Positions 25,963 to 34,430 of a DNA stretch of 64,000 nt are shown here, piece after piece (the first letter of the stretch is position 1; the number at the start of each line of letters is the position of its first letter). The notes beneath the pieces were generated by a model. The model did no database searches and was not told the DNA's origin. It saw only the letters and a list, made by a program, of their open reading frames with translations. The stretch is from Variovorax sp. PBL-H6. GTDB taxonomy: Bacteria; Pseudomonadota; Gammaproteobacteria; Burkholderiales; Burkholderiaceae_C. The stretch lies in NCBI RefSeq assembly GCF_901827155.1, contig NZ_LR594659.1:2170001-2234000 (forward strand), given 5' to 3'. The position numbers were made by a program, and so were the translations under genes.

Positions 25963-27366
25963 TCACTCCTGCGCTGCAGGTGCCTCCAGCAGCCGCAGTG
26001 CCCCGAGCACGGTGGGCAGCAACTCCGAGACGGTGGGATGAATGAACACCGCCCGCTGCAGGGTCGACACCGGCTGCCGTGCGTACATCAGCGTCAGCAG
26101 CGCATGCACCGCCTCGTCGGCCTCCACGCCCAGCAGCGTTGCGCCCACCAGGTGGCGCGTCTGCGCATCCACCAGCACGCGCAGGAAGCCTTGCTCCTCG
26201 CCCTTCTGCACCGCGCGCCCGACGCGGGACATGGGGCGCTCACCGATGAGCGTCGGCCGTCCCGAGCGCAGCGCCTCGCCCACCGTGATGCCGATGCGTG
26301 CAAGCGGCGGATCGGTGTAGAGCGCATAGGCGGGAATGCGATCGGTCACGCGCCGCGCATCGGCGTCGAGCAGGTTGGCGGCGACGATCTCGAAGTCGTT
26401 GTAGGCCGTGTGCGTGAAGGCGCCGCGGCCGTTGCATTCGCCGAGCGCCCAGATGCCTTCCACCGAGGTGCGGAGCTGGTCGTCGACCTCGATGAAGCCG
26501 CGCTCGTCGACCTTGACGCCCGCACGCTCGAGCCCGAGGTCGTCGGTATTGGGCCGGCGACCGGTGGCGTTGAGCACGTGCGTGCACAGGATCTCGTCCT
26601 GGTCATCGCCGCAGCGCCAGCGCGCCGCAATGCGCTCGCCCTCGCGCCGCAGCGCGAAGCATTCGGTGCCGGTGCGGATCTCGATGCCCTCGCGCTGGAG
26701 GATCTCCTGCAAGGCAGCCGCCACGTCGGCGTCCTCGCGCGGCACGATCTGCGCCCCACGCTGCAGAACCGTCACACGCGAGCCGAAGCGCCTGAACATC
26801 TGCGCGAACTCCAGCCCCACGTAGCTGCCGCCGACCACGCCCAGGTGCTCGGGCAGGCGGTCGAGGGCCATCAACGACGAGTTGTTCAGCACGTCCACGC
26901 CGTTGCGGATGTCGGGCGCCAGCGCGCTCGCGCGCCCGCCCACGTTCACGAAGATGCGCTCGCTGCGCAGCAGCCGGTCGGCCACGCGGACTGTGCCAGG
27001 CGCTTCGAAACACGCATGGCCCTGGATCACGGTGACGCCCGGCATGCCGCGCAGCCACGTCTCGACGTTTTCGCTCGACTTCCCGGAGATCCGGCTCTTG
27101 CGCGCCATCACGGCGCCGAAGTCCACCGCGGCCTCGCCCCGGATCGAGATGCCGTATTCCTCGCTTCGATGCAGCAGCGCCGCCACGTGCGCGCTCGCCA
27201 CCATCGCCTTGGTCGGGATGCAGCCGGTGTTGACGCAGGTGCCGCCGAAGCGATGGCGTTCCACCACCGCGACGCGTTGGCCGGCCTGCGAAAGGCGATC
27301 GGCCAGCGCGGGGCCGGCCTGGCCGCTGCCGATGACGATGGCGTCGAATGGCTCGTCCATGTGCAT
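25963..27366 (-). CDS. Pyridine nucleotide-disulfide oxidoreductase (mercuric-reductase/Lpd-like)
   Basis: 467 residues. FAD site VIGSGQAGPALA near residue 12; redox-active disulfide GGTCVNTGCIPTK with Cys44 and Cys49; NAD(P) site VVGGSYVGLEFAQMF; C-terminal dimerisation domain with HPTVSELLPTV supplying the His-Glu pair. It has no N-terminal HMA domain and no C-terminal Cys pair, so mercuric reduction is unlikely. The branch often annotated as FAD-containing oxidoreductase has no known substrate. ATG 27366 or 27360 could be used. It is monocistronic and terminates toward the DnaA-box-like region. Confidence 0.85.
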   Translation of the reverse strand: MHMDEPFDAIVIGSGQAGPALADRLSQAGQRVAVVERHRFGGTCVNTGCIPTKAMVASAHVAALLHRSEEYGISIRGEAAVDFGAVMARKSRISGKSSENVETWLRGMPGVTVIQGHACFEAPGTVRVADRLLRSERIFVNVGGRASALAPDIRNGVDVLNNSSLMALDRLPEHLGVVGGSYVGLEFAQMFRRFGSRVTVLQRGAQIVPREDADVAAALQEILQREGIEIRTGTECFALRREGERIAARWRCGDDQDEILCTHVLNATGRRPNTDDLGLERAGVKVDERGFIEVDDQLRTSVEGIWALGECNGRGAFTHTAYNDFEIVAANLLDADARRVTDRIPAYALYTDPPLARIGITVGEALRSGRPTLIGERPMSRVGRAVQKGEEQGFLRVLVDAQTRHLVGATLLGVEADEAVHALLTLMYARQPVSTLQRAVFIHPTVSELLPTVLGALRLLEAPAAQE

Positions 27367-27389
27367 CTCCTTGGGACGCGCGCAGTGTC

Positions 27390-27480
27390 TCAGGCCAGCA
27401 GCGCCTTGACCAGATCCAGCTGCCGGTCCGGCCCCTGCGCATTGTGGAAGTCGCCCAGCAGCTTCTCGCGCGCGGTGCCG
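27390..27480 (-). pseudogene. C-terminal remnant of an unidentified gene
   Basis: A coding-like tail, AREKLLGDFHNAQGPDRQLD followed by LVKALLA and stop at 27390, is open on the minus strand. Upstream the frame continues only into a hairpin element at 27491-27528 and then meets a stop, so no start exists. Base composition by codon position looks protein-coding. I do not recognise the parent gene. Confidence 0.35.
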
Positions 27481-27490
27481 GTGGTCGCCG

Positions 27491-27528
27491 TTTGCCTCCC
27501 GACCCGTAGGCGTCGGCCTACAGGCGAA
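27491..27528. repeat. REP-like palindromic element
   Basis: GTAGGC-GTCG-GCCTAC (27506-27521) is a perfect six-pair hairpin, nested in a second weaker pair (TTTGCCT at 27491 with AGGCGAA at 27522). It separates the gene remnant from the GH99-like gene. No second copy was noticed in the window. Confidence 0.4.
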
Positions 27529-27619
27529 ACTTACTCCTGCGAAGCGCTGCCTGCTGCCGCTTGCGTCAGGATGAAATCCCCCAGATTCCGCCTGAAGGCA
27601 CTGAACACATGAGGCGCTC

Positions 27620-28720
27620 TTGAGCAGTCCACAGCTGCTGGCATTCCTGTTGCCGCAATTTCATCGCATCCCGGAAAACGACCAATGGTGGGGCGAAGGC
27701 TTCACTGAATGGACCAACGTCAGGAAGGCGCGACCGGGTTTTCACGGGCACCGACAGCCCCGCGTGCCGCTGCACGGCCACTATTACGACCTGTCGGATC
27801 CCGGCACGCAGGACTGGCAGGCCGAGCTTGCCAAGGCGCACGGACTGGGCGGCTTCTGCTACTACCACTATTGGTTCGCGGGCCGCCAGTTGCTGGAACG
27901 GCCGCTGGAGACGATGCTGCGGCGCGGTGCGCCCGACTTCCCGTTTTGCGTGGCCTGGGCCAACGAACCCTGGACGCGTGTCTGGGACGGCGGCGACCGC
28001 CACGTCCTGATGCCGCAGAGCTATGGCGACAAGAGCCATTGGGAGGCGCACTTCCGCTATCTCGAGAAGTCATTCAGAGACCCGCGCTACATCCTGGTGG
28101 ACGGCTGCCCGGTGATCCTCATCTACCGCAGCGCGAGCATCGCCGAGTGCGGCGACATGCTGGATTGCTGGCGCAATTTGGCGGTGAAGAGCGGCTTCCC
28201 CGGGCTGCACGTCGTGAGCATGCTGACGGTGTTCGGCCGCGACGAGCGCAGTCATCTTTTCGACGCCTACGCCGAGTTCGAGCCCTTCTACACGCAGGCG
28301 CACCTGCCGGTGCACCTGAGAGTGTCCGAGAAGCTCGTGAATGGGGCGAGCCGGCTGTGCTGGCGCTATCTTGGACGGGGACCCTACGCGCCGCGGAGCA
28401 GGGACTACCGTGCGATGTGGCGGACGCTTGCCAGCCGTCCCGTGCGGCCGGACCAGTACCCGGGCGCATTCGTCGACTGGGACAACAGTCCGCGCAGGCA
28501 ACTGGACACGAGCCTGGTCATGCGCAACGTGGACGTCGACACATTCCGCAGCGGCTTCTCGCAGCTTTACGAGAGAGCCAGCGAAGCTGGAGCCCGCTTC
28601 ATCTTCATCAATGCCTGGAACGAATGGGCGGAGGGCACCTACCTGGAGCCGGACGAGGACATGGGCACGGCCTATCTGGAGGCCATCCACTCGGTCGTCG
28701 CTCGCAACGCCAGCGTCTGA
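27620..28720 (+). CDS. GH99-like (WbsX) domain protein
   Basis: 366 residues. It starts LLAFLLPQFHRIPENDQWWG, followed by GFTEWTNVRKARPGFHGH, and contains GFCYYHYWFAGRQLLERP and NEPWTRVWDG. Near the end is FIFINAWNEWAEGTYLEPDE. These are the hallmark blocks of the WbsX / glycosyltransferase-associated family related to GH99. Members occur in surface polysaccharide clusters and are thought to act on glycans, but the reaction is unproven. The start codon is TTG 27620 with GAGG upstream; no ATG exists near the conserved N-terminus. No polysaccharide genes are adjacent, so it is an isolated gene. Confidence 0.82.
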   Translation: MSSPQLLAFLLPQFHRIPENDQWWGEGFTEWTNVRKARPGFHGHRQPRVPLHGHYYDLSDPGTQDWQAELAKAHGLGGFCYYHYWFAGRQLLERPLETMLRRGAPDFPFCVAWANEPWTRVWDGGDRHVLMPQSYGDKSHWEAHFRYLEKSFRDPRYILVDGCPVILIYRSASIAECGDMLDCWRNLAVKSGFPGLHVVSMLTVFGRDERSHLFDAYAEFEPFYTQAHLPVHLRVSEKLVNGASRLCWRYLGRGPYAPRSRDYRAMWRTLASRPVRPDQYPGAFVDWDNSPRRQLDTSLVMRNVDVDTFRSGFSQLYERASEAGARFIFINAWNEWAEGTYLEPDEDMGTAYLEAIHSVVARNASV

Positions 28721-28761
28721 GCCGCCGCGCCGACAAGAGGCGCGGGGGCCGACGCAATCAT

Positions 28762-29994
28762 TCAGGCCAGCAGGTCGTGCAGGGTGCGCGCGATCACCTT
28801 GGTCGCGCGCCGCAGGTCTTCCAGCACCACGCGCTCGTCGCTGCGCTTGGCGTGCGATTCGAGCACGCTGCGCGGCCCGACGCCGTAGATCACGCCCGGA
28901 ATCCCGGCTTCTGCATAGAGCCGCACGTCGGTGTAGAGCGGCGTGCCCATGGCCTTGATCGGCTCGCCGAAGATGGCCGCGCCGTGCATCTGGATCGCTT
29001 CGACGAGCGGTTTGTTGCCGGGCAGCGGCTTCATCGAATTGGCCAGCAGCAGCCGCTTGATGTCGACGGTGATGCCTGGCACCTGCGCCGCGGCATCGGC
29101 GATGACCTGGCGGATGGCGGCCTCGACCTCGGCCGGATGCTCCTCGGGGATCATGCGGCGGTCCAGCTTGAACACCACCTTGCCAGGCACGACATTGGTG
29201 TTGGTGCCGCCCTCGATGCGGCCGACGTTGAGGTAGGGGTGCGTGATGCCCTCGACCTTCGACGTGACCTGCTGGTAGAGCGTGTTCTGCGCATAGAGCG
29301 CATTCAGGATGCGGACCGCGCCCTGCAGCGCATCGACGCCGGTGGCGGGCACGGCCGCGTGGGCCATCTTGCCGTGCACGGTGACTTCCATCTGGAGGCA
29401 GCCGTTGTGGGCGGTCACCACCTCGTAGCTGAAGCCCGCCGCGATCATCAGGTCGGGCTTGGTGAGGCCGTTCTTCAGCAGCCAGCCGGGGCCGAGGATG
29501 CCGCCGAATTCCTCGTCGTAGGTGAAGTGCAGCTCGATGCTGCCCTTGGCCGGCTTCGCGACGGCTTCCAAGGCGCGCAGCGCGAAGGTAAAGCTCGCGA
29601 AGTCGCTCTTGCTGACCGCCGCCGCGCGGCCGTAGAGGCGGCCGTCCTCGATCTCGCCGCCGTAGGGGTCGTGCGTCCAGCCTTCGCCGGGCGGGACCAC
29701 ATCGCCATGCGCGTTCAACGCCACCGTGGGGCCTGCGCCGCCGTACTTGCGGCGCACGATCAGGTTGGTGATCGACTCCAGCCCGTAGTCCTTTACCTCC
29801 TGCGCGGGAACCGGGTGCTTCTCGGTGGAGAAGCCGAAGTCTTCCAGCAGCTCGGCCGTGCGCTCCGCATGCGGCGCGTTGTTGCCGGGCGGGGTGTCGG
29901 TGGGCACGCGCACCATCTGCTGGAGGAAGCGAACCTCCTCGTCGAAATGGGCGTCGATCCAGGCGTCGAGCCTGTCGTAGTCGGTGGTGGTCAT
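28762..29994 (-). CDS. M20/ArgE-family metallohydrolase in the purine operon
   Basis: 410 residues. The M20 metal-binding pattern is visible: VALNAHGDVVP (His/Asp), FTYDEEFGG (Glu-Glu catalytic and ligand pair) and a C-terminal ESHAKRSDE His. The dimerisation domain lies in the middle (about 190-310). This is ArgE/DapE-like deacylase sequence. It overlaps the uraD-allC stop by four bases (ATGA), so it is translationally coupled to allantoate degradation. A role on a ureido- or carbamoyl-amino acid downstream of allantoate is inferred from position only. Confidence 0.82.
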   Translation of the reverse strand: MTTTDYDRLDAWIDAHFDEEVRFLQQMVRVPTDTPPGNNAPHAERTAELLEDFGFSTEKHPVPAQEVKDYGLESITNLIVRRKYGGAGPTVALNAHGDVVPPGEGWTHDPYGGEIEDGRLYGRAAAVSKSDFASFTFALRALEAVAKPAKGSIELHFTYDEEFGGILGPGWLLKNGLTKPDLMIAAGFSYEVVTAHNGCLQMEVTVHGKMAHAAVPATGVDALQGAVRILNALYAQNTLYQQVTSKVEGITHPYLNVGRIEGGTNTNVVPGKVVFKLDRRMIPEEHPAEVEAAIRQVIADAAAQVPGITVDIKRLLLANSMKPLPGNKPLVEAIQMHGAAIFGEPIKAMGTPLYTDVRLYAEAGIPGVIYGVGPRSVLESHAKRSDERVVLEDLRRATKVIARTLHDLLA

Positions 29995-31769
29995 GTCGTT
30001 GCCTCGGAGGCCAGGTTGTCGAGCAGCAGCTGAAAGGCTTCGACTGCCAGTTGCATGTCGTTGTTGGTGCTCGATTCGAGCGGGTTGTGGCTGATGCCGG
30101 AGTTGATGCCGCGCACGAAGAGCATGGCCTGCGGCATCACCTCGTGCAGCTTCATCGCGTCGTGGCCGGCGCCACTGGGCATGCGGTGCAGCGGCACGCC
30201 GAGCGCATCGACCGCCTTCTCCCAGCGCTGCTGCCACTCCGGCGCGCTGGGCGCGGCAGAGGCCTTCATGCTCTCTTCGATCGTGTGGCGCACGCCGCGG
30301 CGCTCGCAGATTGCCACCAGTTCGGCCAGCACGTCGGCCGCGAGCTTGTCGCGCTGCGGGTTGTTGGGCGCGCGCATGTCCAGGCTGAACTTGCAGTGGC
30401 CCGGCACCACGTTGATCGAGCCGCTGGGAACTTCCAGCATGCCGACGGTCGCGACCGAGTCGCCATCCCTGGCGGCGCGCTTCTCGGCATAGAGGATCAG
30501 CTCGGCCACCGCGGCGGCCGCATCGCGGCGGCGGTTCATCGGCGTGGTGCCGGCGTGGCTGGCCATGCCGATCACCTCGCCGACGTAGCGAACGCCACCG
30601 TTGATCGAGGTCACGATCCCCAGCGGCAGGTCGAGCTCGGTCAGCACGGGGCCCTGCTCGATGTGCACTTCGACGAAGCCGAGGTATCTGGAGGGGTCGC
30701 GCTGCAGTTTCGGGATGTCCTCTTCGTCCAGCCCGGCAATCGCGCGCGCCTCGCGCATGGTGATGCCGTCGGCGTCCTTCTGGTCCAGCCACCTGGCATC
30801 GAAATACCCGGTGAGCGCGCCCGAGCCGAGGAAGGTGGCCTTGTAGCGCTGGCCTTCCTCCTCCGCGAAGCCGACGACCTCGAAGGCGTAGGGCAGGCGG
30901 CGGCCTTGGCGCTTGAGCTCGCGCACGCAGGCGATGGGCACGAAGATGCCCAGCCGACCGTCGTACTTGCCGCCGTTGCGCACGGTGTCGTAGTGCGAGC
31001 CGGTGAGCAGCGTCTTCGCATCGGGCGTGCGGCCCTCGTAGCGGCCGACCACGTTGCCCACGGCATCGATCTGCACGCTGTCGAAGCCGGCCTCGCGCAT
31101 GCAGCCGGCGATCTGCTGCGCGCAGGCGCGATGCGCCTCGGTCAGGTAGGTGACGGTGAGCTGTCCCTTCTCGGCATAGCCGGGGTCGGTGTGCATTGCA
31201 AGCTGCTCGTGCCAGTCCCACACGTCATTGCCGAGGCTGGGCGCGACGCCGAACTTGTCGTCCAGCCGGATCTCGGCGATGCGGTGGATGTTGCGCAGCG
31301 CCTCGCCGCGCTCGAAATCCGCGGGATGGTGCAGCCGGCGCTCGAAGGTATCGATGATCTCGCGCTTGCCGAGGCCCGTGCCCCGTGGCCCGCGCACCGC
31401 GAGGATGAAGGGGAAGCCGAACTTCGCGTTGTAGTCGGCATTGAGCTGCTGGATCTGCGCGAACTCCTCGGGCGTGCACTCTGTGAGGCCCGCCTTGCCC
31501 TGTTCGTGGGTGGATTCGGCGGTCAGCGTCTTGCTGACCATGGCCTTCCCGGCGAGTTCGGGGTGGGCGCGGATCAGGCCGAGCTGTTCGTCTTCCGGCG
31601 CCTTCGAGACCACCTGCACCAGCGCATGCTTGAGATGCGCGAGCGAGCGGAAGGGGCGCGCCGCGGCGGCGCGCTGCGCGATCCAGGGCGAATGCTCGTA
31701 GGTGCCGTCGAGCAGCGCCGCGAACTGGTCGGGCGTGGCGGCGTTCATTTGTTCGATGCTCAGGGCCAT
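29991..31769 (-). CDS. uraD: Fused OHCU decarboxylase and allantoate amidohydrolase (UraD-AllC)
   Basis: 592 residues with two enzymes in one chain. Residues 1-165 form UraD: RPFRSLAHLKHAL, an IRAHPELAGKA block with the catalytic His, and NADYNAKFGFPFILAVRG. This converts OHCU to S-allantoin. Residues about 185-592 form an M20 allantoate amidohydrolase: GSHYDTVRNGGKYDGRLG (metal ligands), FAEEEGQRY, EVHIEQGPVL and the C-terminal SGAGHDAM. This opens allantoate to ureidoglycine with release of ammonia and CO2. Allantoinase itself is the next gene upstream (puuE), so the chain carries the steps before and after it. The stop overlaps the M20 gene. Confidence 0.92.
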   Translation of the reverse strand: MALSIEQMNAATPDQFAALLDGTYEHSPWIAQRAAAARPFRSLAHLKHALVQVVSKAPEDEQLGLIRAHPELAGKAMVSKTLTAESTHEQGKAGLTECTPEEFAQIQQLNADYNAKFGFPFILAVRGPRGTGLGKREIIDTFERRLHHPADFERGEALRNIHRIAEIRLDDKFGVAPSLGNDVWDWHEQLAMHTDPGYAEKGQLTVTYLTEAHRACAQQIAGCMREAGFDSVQIDAVGNVVGRYEGRTPDAKTLLTGSHYDTVRNGGKYDGRLGIFVPIACVRELKRQGRRLPYAFEVVGFAEEEGQRYKATFLGSGALTGYFDARWLDQKDADGITMREARAIAGLDEEDIPKLQRDPSRYLGFVEVHIEQGPVLTELDLPLGIVTSINGGVRYVGEVIGMASHAGTTPMNRRRDAAAAVAELILYAEKRAARDGDSVATVGMLEVPSGSINVVPGHCKFSLDMRAPNNPQRDKLAADVLAELVAICERRGVRHTIEESMKASAAPSAPEWQQRWEKAVDALGVPLHRMPSGAGHDAMKLHEVMPQAMLFVRGINSGISHNPLESSTNNDMQLAVEAFQLLLDNLASEATT

Positions 31770-31770
31770 C

Positions 31771-32724
31771 TCAGGCTCCCTTCGATTCGGTGTAGGGGTG
31801 CGCGGCCTTCCAGTGGCGCGCGATGTCGAGCCGGCGGCAGACCCACACGCGATCGTGCTTCGCGATGTGGTCCAGGAAGCGCTGCAGCGCCGTGATGCGG
31901 CCGGGGCGTCCGAGCAGGCGGCAGTGCATGCCGATGCTCATCATCTTGGGAGCTTCGTCGCCCTCGGCGTAGAGCGTGTCGAAGCTGTCCTTCATGTACT
32001 GGAAGAAGGGGTCGGCATGCGAGTACCCCTGCGGCAGCGCGAAGCGCATGTCGTTGCAGTCCAGCGTGTAGGGCACGATGAGCTGCGGCACCACCGTGCC
32101 ATCGGTCTTCTGCACCTTCATCCAGAAAGGCAGGTCGTCGCCGTAGTAGTCGCTGTCGTATTCGAAGCCGCCGTAGTCGGCCACCAGGCGGCGCGTGCGC
32201 GGGCTGTCCCGGCCGGTGTACCAGCCCAGCGCCCTTTCGCCGGTCAGCTTTTCGATGGCCTGCATGCCCAGGCGCATGTGCTCGCGCTCGGCGGCCTCGT
32301 CCATGTCCTGGTAGTGGATCCAGCGCCAGCCGTGGCAGGCGATCTCGTGGCCCAGTTCCTTGAAGGCGGTCGCCAGCTCGGGGTGGCGCTCGAGCGCCAT
32401 GCCGACGCCGAACACGGTGAGCGGCAGCCCGCGCTTCTCGAACTCGCGCAGGATGCGCCACACGCCGGCACGCGAGCCGTACTCGTAGATGCCTTCCATG
32501 CTGATGTGCCGGTCCGGGTAGCTCGCCGGGTTGAACATCTCGGAGAGGAACTGCTCCGAGCCCGCGTCGCCATGCAGCACGCTGTTCTCGCCGCCTTCCT
32601 CGTAGTTGAGGACGAACTGCACCGCGATGCGCGCGCGGCCGGGCCATTGCGCATGCGGCGGGTTGCGGCCGTAGCCGGCCAGGTCGCGCGGATAGGGCAG
32701 GGTGGTGTCGTAGATGTTGCTCAT
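31771..32724 (-). CDS. puuE: Allantoinase PuuE (polysaccharide-deacetylase fold)
   Basis: 317 residues. It begins with YPRDLAGYGRNPPHAQWPG, then RIAVQFVLNYEEGGENSVLHG, and contains HEIACHGWRWIHYQ and GWYTGRDSPRTRRLV. These are diagnostic for PuuE, the metal-independent allantoinase related to NodB deacetylases, which converts S-allantoin to allantoate. Length matches the family (about 310). One base separates its stop from the uraD-allC start, and the GntR gene is ten bases upstream in the same direction. Expected cytoplasmic. Confidence 0.93.
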   Translation of the reverse strand: MSNIYDTTLPYPRDLAGYGRNPPHAQWPGRARIAVQFVLNYEEGGENSVLHGDAGSEQFLSEMFNPASYPDRHISMEGIYEYGSRAGVWRILREFEKRGLPLTVFGVGMALERHPELATAFKELGHEIACHGWRWIHYQDMDEAAEREHMRLGMQAIEKLTGERALGWYTGRDSPRTRRLVADYGGFEYDSDYYGDDLPFWMKVQKTDGTVVPQLIVPYTLDCNDMRFALPQGYSHADPFFQYMKDSFDTLYAEGDEAPKMMSIGMHCRLLGRPGRITALQRFLDHIAKHDRVWVCRRLDIARHWKAAHPYTESKGA

Positions 32725-32733
32725 GACGAGGAC

Positions 32734-33411
32734 TCAGGCGGCCAGTGCAACCGAGATGTCGTGGGTGGGCACCTTGCGGTCGAAAACAAGGTTGGCCTCG
32801 ACGTTCAGCAGGTGCTCGGTCATCAGCCGCACGGCGCGCTCCTCGTCCTTCGCGGCCAGCGCCTTCACGATGTCGGCATGCTCGTCGTTGGAATGCTCGG
32901 CCGCGCTCGCGCTCTGGTACATCAGCGTGATGAGGGCGCAGCGCGAGATCAGCTCGCCGAGGATCTGCGCCAGCACCTGGTTGCCCATCAGCTCGGCCAT
33001 GCGGACGTGGAAGTCACCCAGCAGCTCGGTGCGGTCTGAAACGTCTTCACCCGAGACGGCAGCCTTCTCGAGTGCGACGTGCTCCTTGAGCGCCTTGATC
33101 TTGGCGGGCGTCACGCTGCGCACGAACTCGCGCGTCATCTCGGCCTCGAGCATGCGGCGCACGGCGAAGACCTGCTTGGCCTCGTCGACCTCCGGCGCCG
33201 CGACGAAGGCGCCGCGCGCGGGCTCGAGCCGGATCAGCTTGTTCTGCGAGAGCTGGAACAGCGCCTGCCGCACGAGGGTGCGCGACACGCCGAAGTGATC
33301 GGCCAGCTTCTGCTCGGCCAGCTTGCTGCCCGGCTGCAGCCGATGTTCAACGATGGCCTTGGTGAGCGCATCGACGATGGCGCGGGTGGTGGTCGAATCC
33401 ATGTTTTTCAT
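32734..33411 (-). CDS. GntR-family (FCD) regulator of purine catabolism
   Basis: 225 residues. N-terminal winged HTH (GSKLAEQKLADHFGVSRTLV, then RQALFQLSQNKLI) and a C-terminal FCD domain (helical, with FHVRMAEL and a later His in HSNDEHADIV as candidate metal ligands). The start is ATG 33411 or 33402. It heads the puuE-uraD/allC-M20 unit and is divergent from uraH. A 12-bp perfect palindrome 20 bases upstream of its start also occurs before puuD. It is therefore the likely repressor of the whole pathway, with a purine intermediate as inducer (inference). Confidence 0.88.
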   Translation of the reverse strand: MKNMDSTTTRAIVDALTKAIVEHRLQPGSKLAEQKLADHFGVSRTLVRQALFQLSQNKLIRLEPARGAFVAAPEVDEAKQVFAVRRMLEAEMTREFVRSVTPAKIKALKEHVALEKAAVSGEDVSDRTELLGDFHVRMAELMGNQVLAQILGELISRCALITLMYQSASAAEHSNDEHADIVKALAAKDEERAVRLMTEHLLNVEANLVFDRKVPTHDISVALAA

Positions 33412-33430
33412 GATAGACCCAAAGCCGAGA

Positions 33431-33442
33431 AGTGTATACACT
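33431..33442. promoter_or_regulatory. GntR operator AGTGTATACACT (gntR/uraH)
   Basis: A perfect 12-bp palindrome in the divergent gap between gntR and uraH. An identical 12-mer is at 35381-35392, and its core is at 21633-21640. Confidence 0.65.
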
Positions 33443-33505
33443 TTTGTCGACCGGAATTTCCCGAATGACTTGGAACGTGTTTTGCGTTCTTGAAGGAGCA
33501 TCACC

Positions 33506-33868
33506 ATGGGCCTGAGCACCCACGTCCTCGACACCATGCACGGCGGCCCCGCGGCCGGCATGGAGGTCGCGCTCTATACCACCGAGGGCACCGGCGAAGA
33601 GGCGCGCGCAACACTGGTGAAGCGCTTCACGCTCAATGCGGACGGCCGCAGCGACGGGCCGCTCTATGCCGACGGTGCGCTGAAGGCGGGCACCTACCGC
33701 CTGGTGTTCGACGTGGCGGGCTATTTCAAGTCACGCGGCGTGAAGCTGCCCGAGCCGAACTTCCTGAATCGCGTGGCGCTGGATTTCGGCGTGGCCCATG
33801 TCGAGCAGCACTACCACGTGCCGCTGCTGGTCAGCCCGTGGAGCTATTCCACCTACCGCGGGTCCTGA
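33506..33868 (+). CDS. uraH: 5-hydroxyisourate hydrolase
   Basis: 120 residues, the transthyretin-related HIU hydrolase that opens 5-hydroxyisourate to OHCU after urate oxidation. The N-terminal LSTHVLDTMHGGPAAGM holds the first active-site His, and YHVPLLVSPWSYSTYRGS gives the second His and the invariant C-terminal YRGS tetrapeptide. No signal peptide. AAGGAG is 7 bases before ATG 33506. Divergent from gntR, sharing its operator. Confidence 0.95.
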   Translation: MGLSTHVLDTMHGGPAAGMEVALYTTEGTGEEARATLVKRFTLNADGRSDGPLYADGALKAGTYRLVFDVAGYFKSRGVKLPEPNFLNRVALDFGVAHVEQHYHVPLLVSPWSYSTYRGS

Positions 33869-34377
33869 AACTGCGAGAGCTGTCCTTCGGTCAAGGTATC
33901 GAGCTGGAAATGCCCACTCTTGTCCCACAGCCAGGTGTCGGTCCAGGTCAGCTTGCCGATGCGGCTCGCGGCGGGGTAGGGCGCGGCGCTCAGGACGGTG
34001 CGCTCGATCTCGGCGATCACCTCGGGCGCATGCTTGGGCGCGCGCATCCAGTTCATGCCGGTGACGCGGCCATTCGCATCGAGGCTGACCGAGAGCGTCC
34101 CGATGGCGTAGAGCAGCGGCGGCAGCTTGCCGGCGTAGATGCGGTTTCCATTGCGCGCGTAGATGTGGCGGGCGGCGTCCTGCCTGTATTCGCGCGGCGT
34201 GGCGGCGTTCGAAGGGCGAGGTGCGGCGCTGGAGCCTTGGGCCTTCGCATCGCTGAGTTGGCCGGGCACGGCGCCCGTCGATCCCGGCAGGCCGCCGCAG
34301 CCGGCGAGGCCGAGGGCCATGGTCAGGGTGGCCGCGAAGGCGCGGCGCAGAGGCGTGGCGAGCAGCGTGAATGTCAT
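33853..34377 (-). CDS. Putative lipoprotein with TonB-C-like domain
   Basis: 174 residues. The signal ends in a lipobox-like LGLAGCGG (Cys near residue 27), implying an outer- or inner-membrane lipoprotein. The C-terminal half, with LYAIGTLSVSLDANGRVTGM and KLTWTDTWLWDK, resembles the beta-beta-alpha C-terminal domain of energy-transducer (TonB) proteins but lacks the membrane anchor and Pro-rich spacer. Function unknown. The stop lies 16 bases inside the convergent uraH gene, and the gene separates uraH from xdhC, so it does not obviously belong to the purine pathway. Confidence 0.65.
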   Translation of the reverse strand: MTFTLLATPLRRAFAATLTMALGLAGCGGLPGSTGAVPGQLSDAKAQGSSAAPRPSNAATPREYRQDAARHIYARNGNRIYAGKLPPLLYAIGTLSVSLDANGRVTGMNWMRAPKHAPEVIAEIERTVLSAAPYPAASRIGKLTWTDTWLWDKSGHFQLDTLTEGQLSQFQDPR

Positions 34378-34430
34378 GCGGAGATTTATACCGTGGGCGC
34401 AGGCCCCCGGCGCAACCGGAGGTTTCGCGG

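Noticed and set aside
25963..27366. Mercuric reductase.
   Set aside because: The HMA domain and the C-terminal Cys pair needed for Hg(II) are missing, and no mer genes are nearby.
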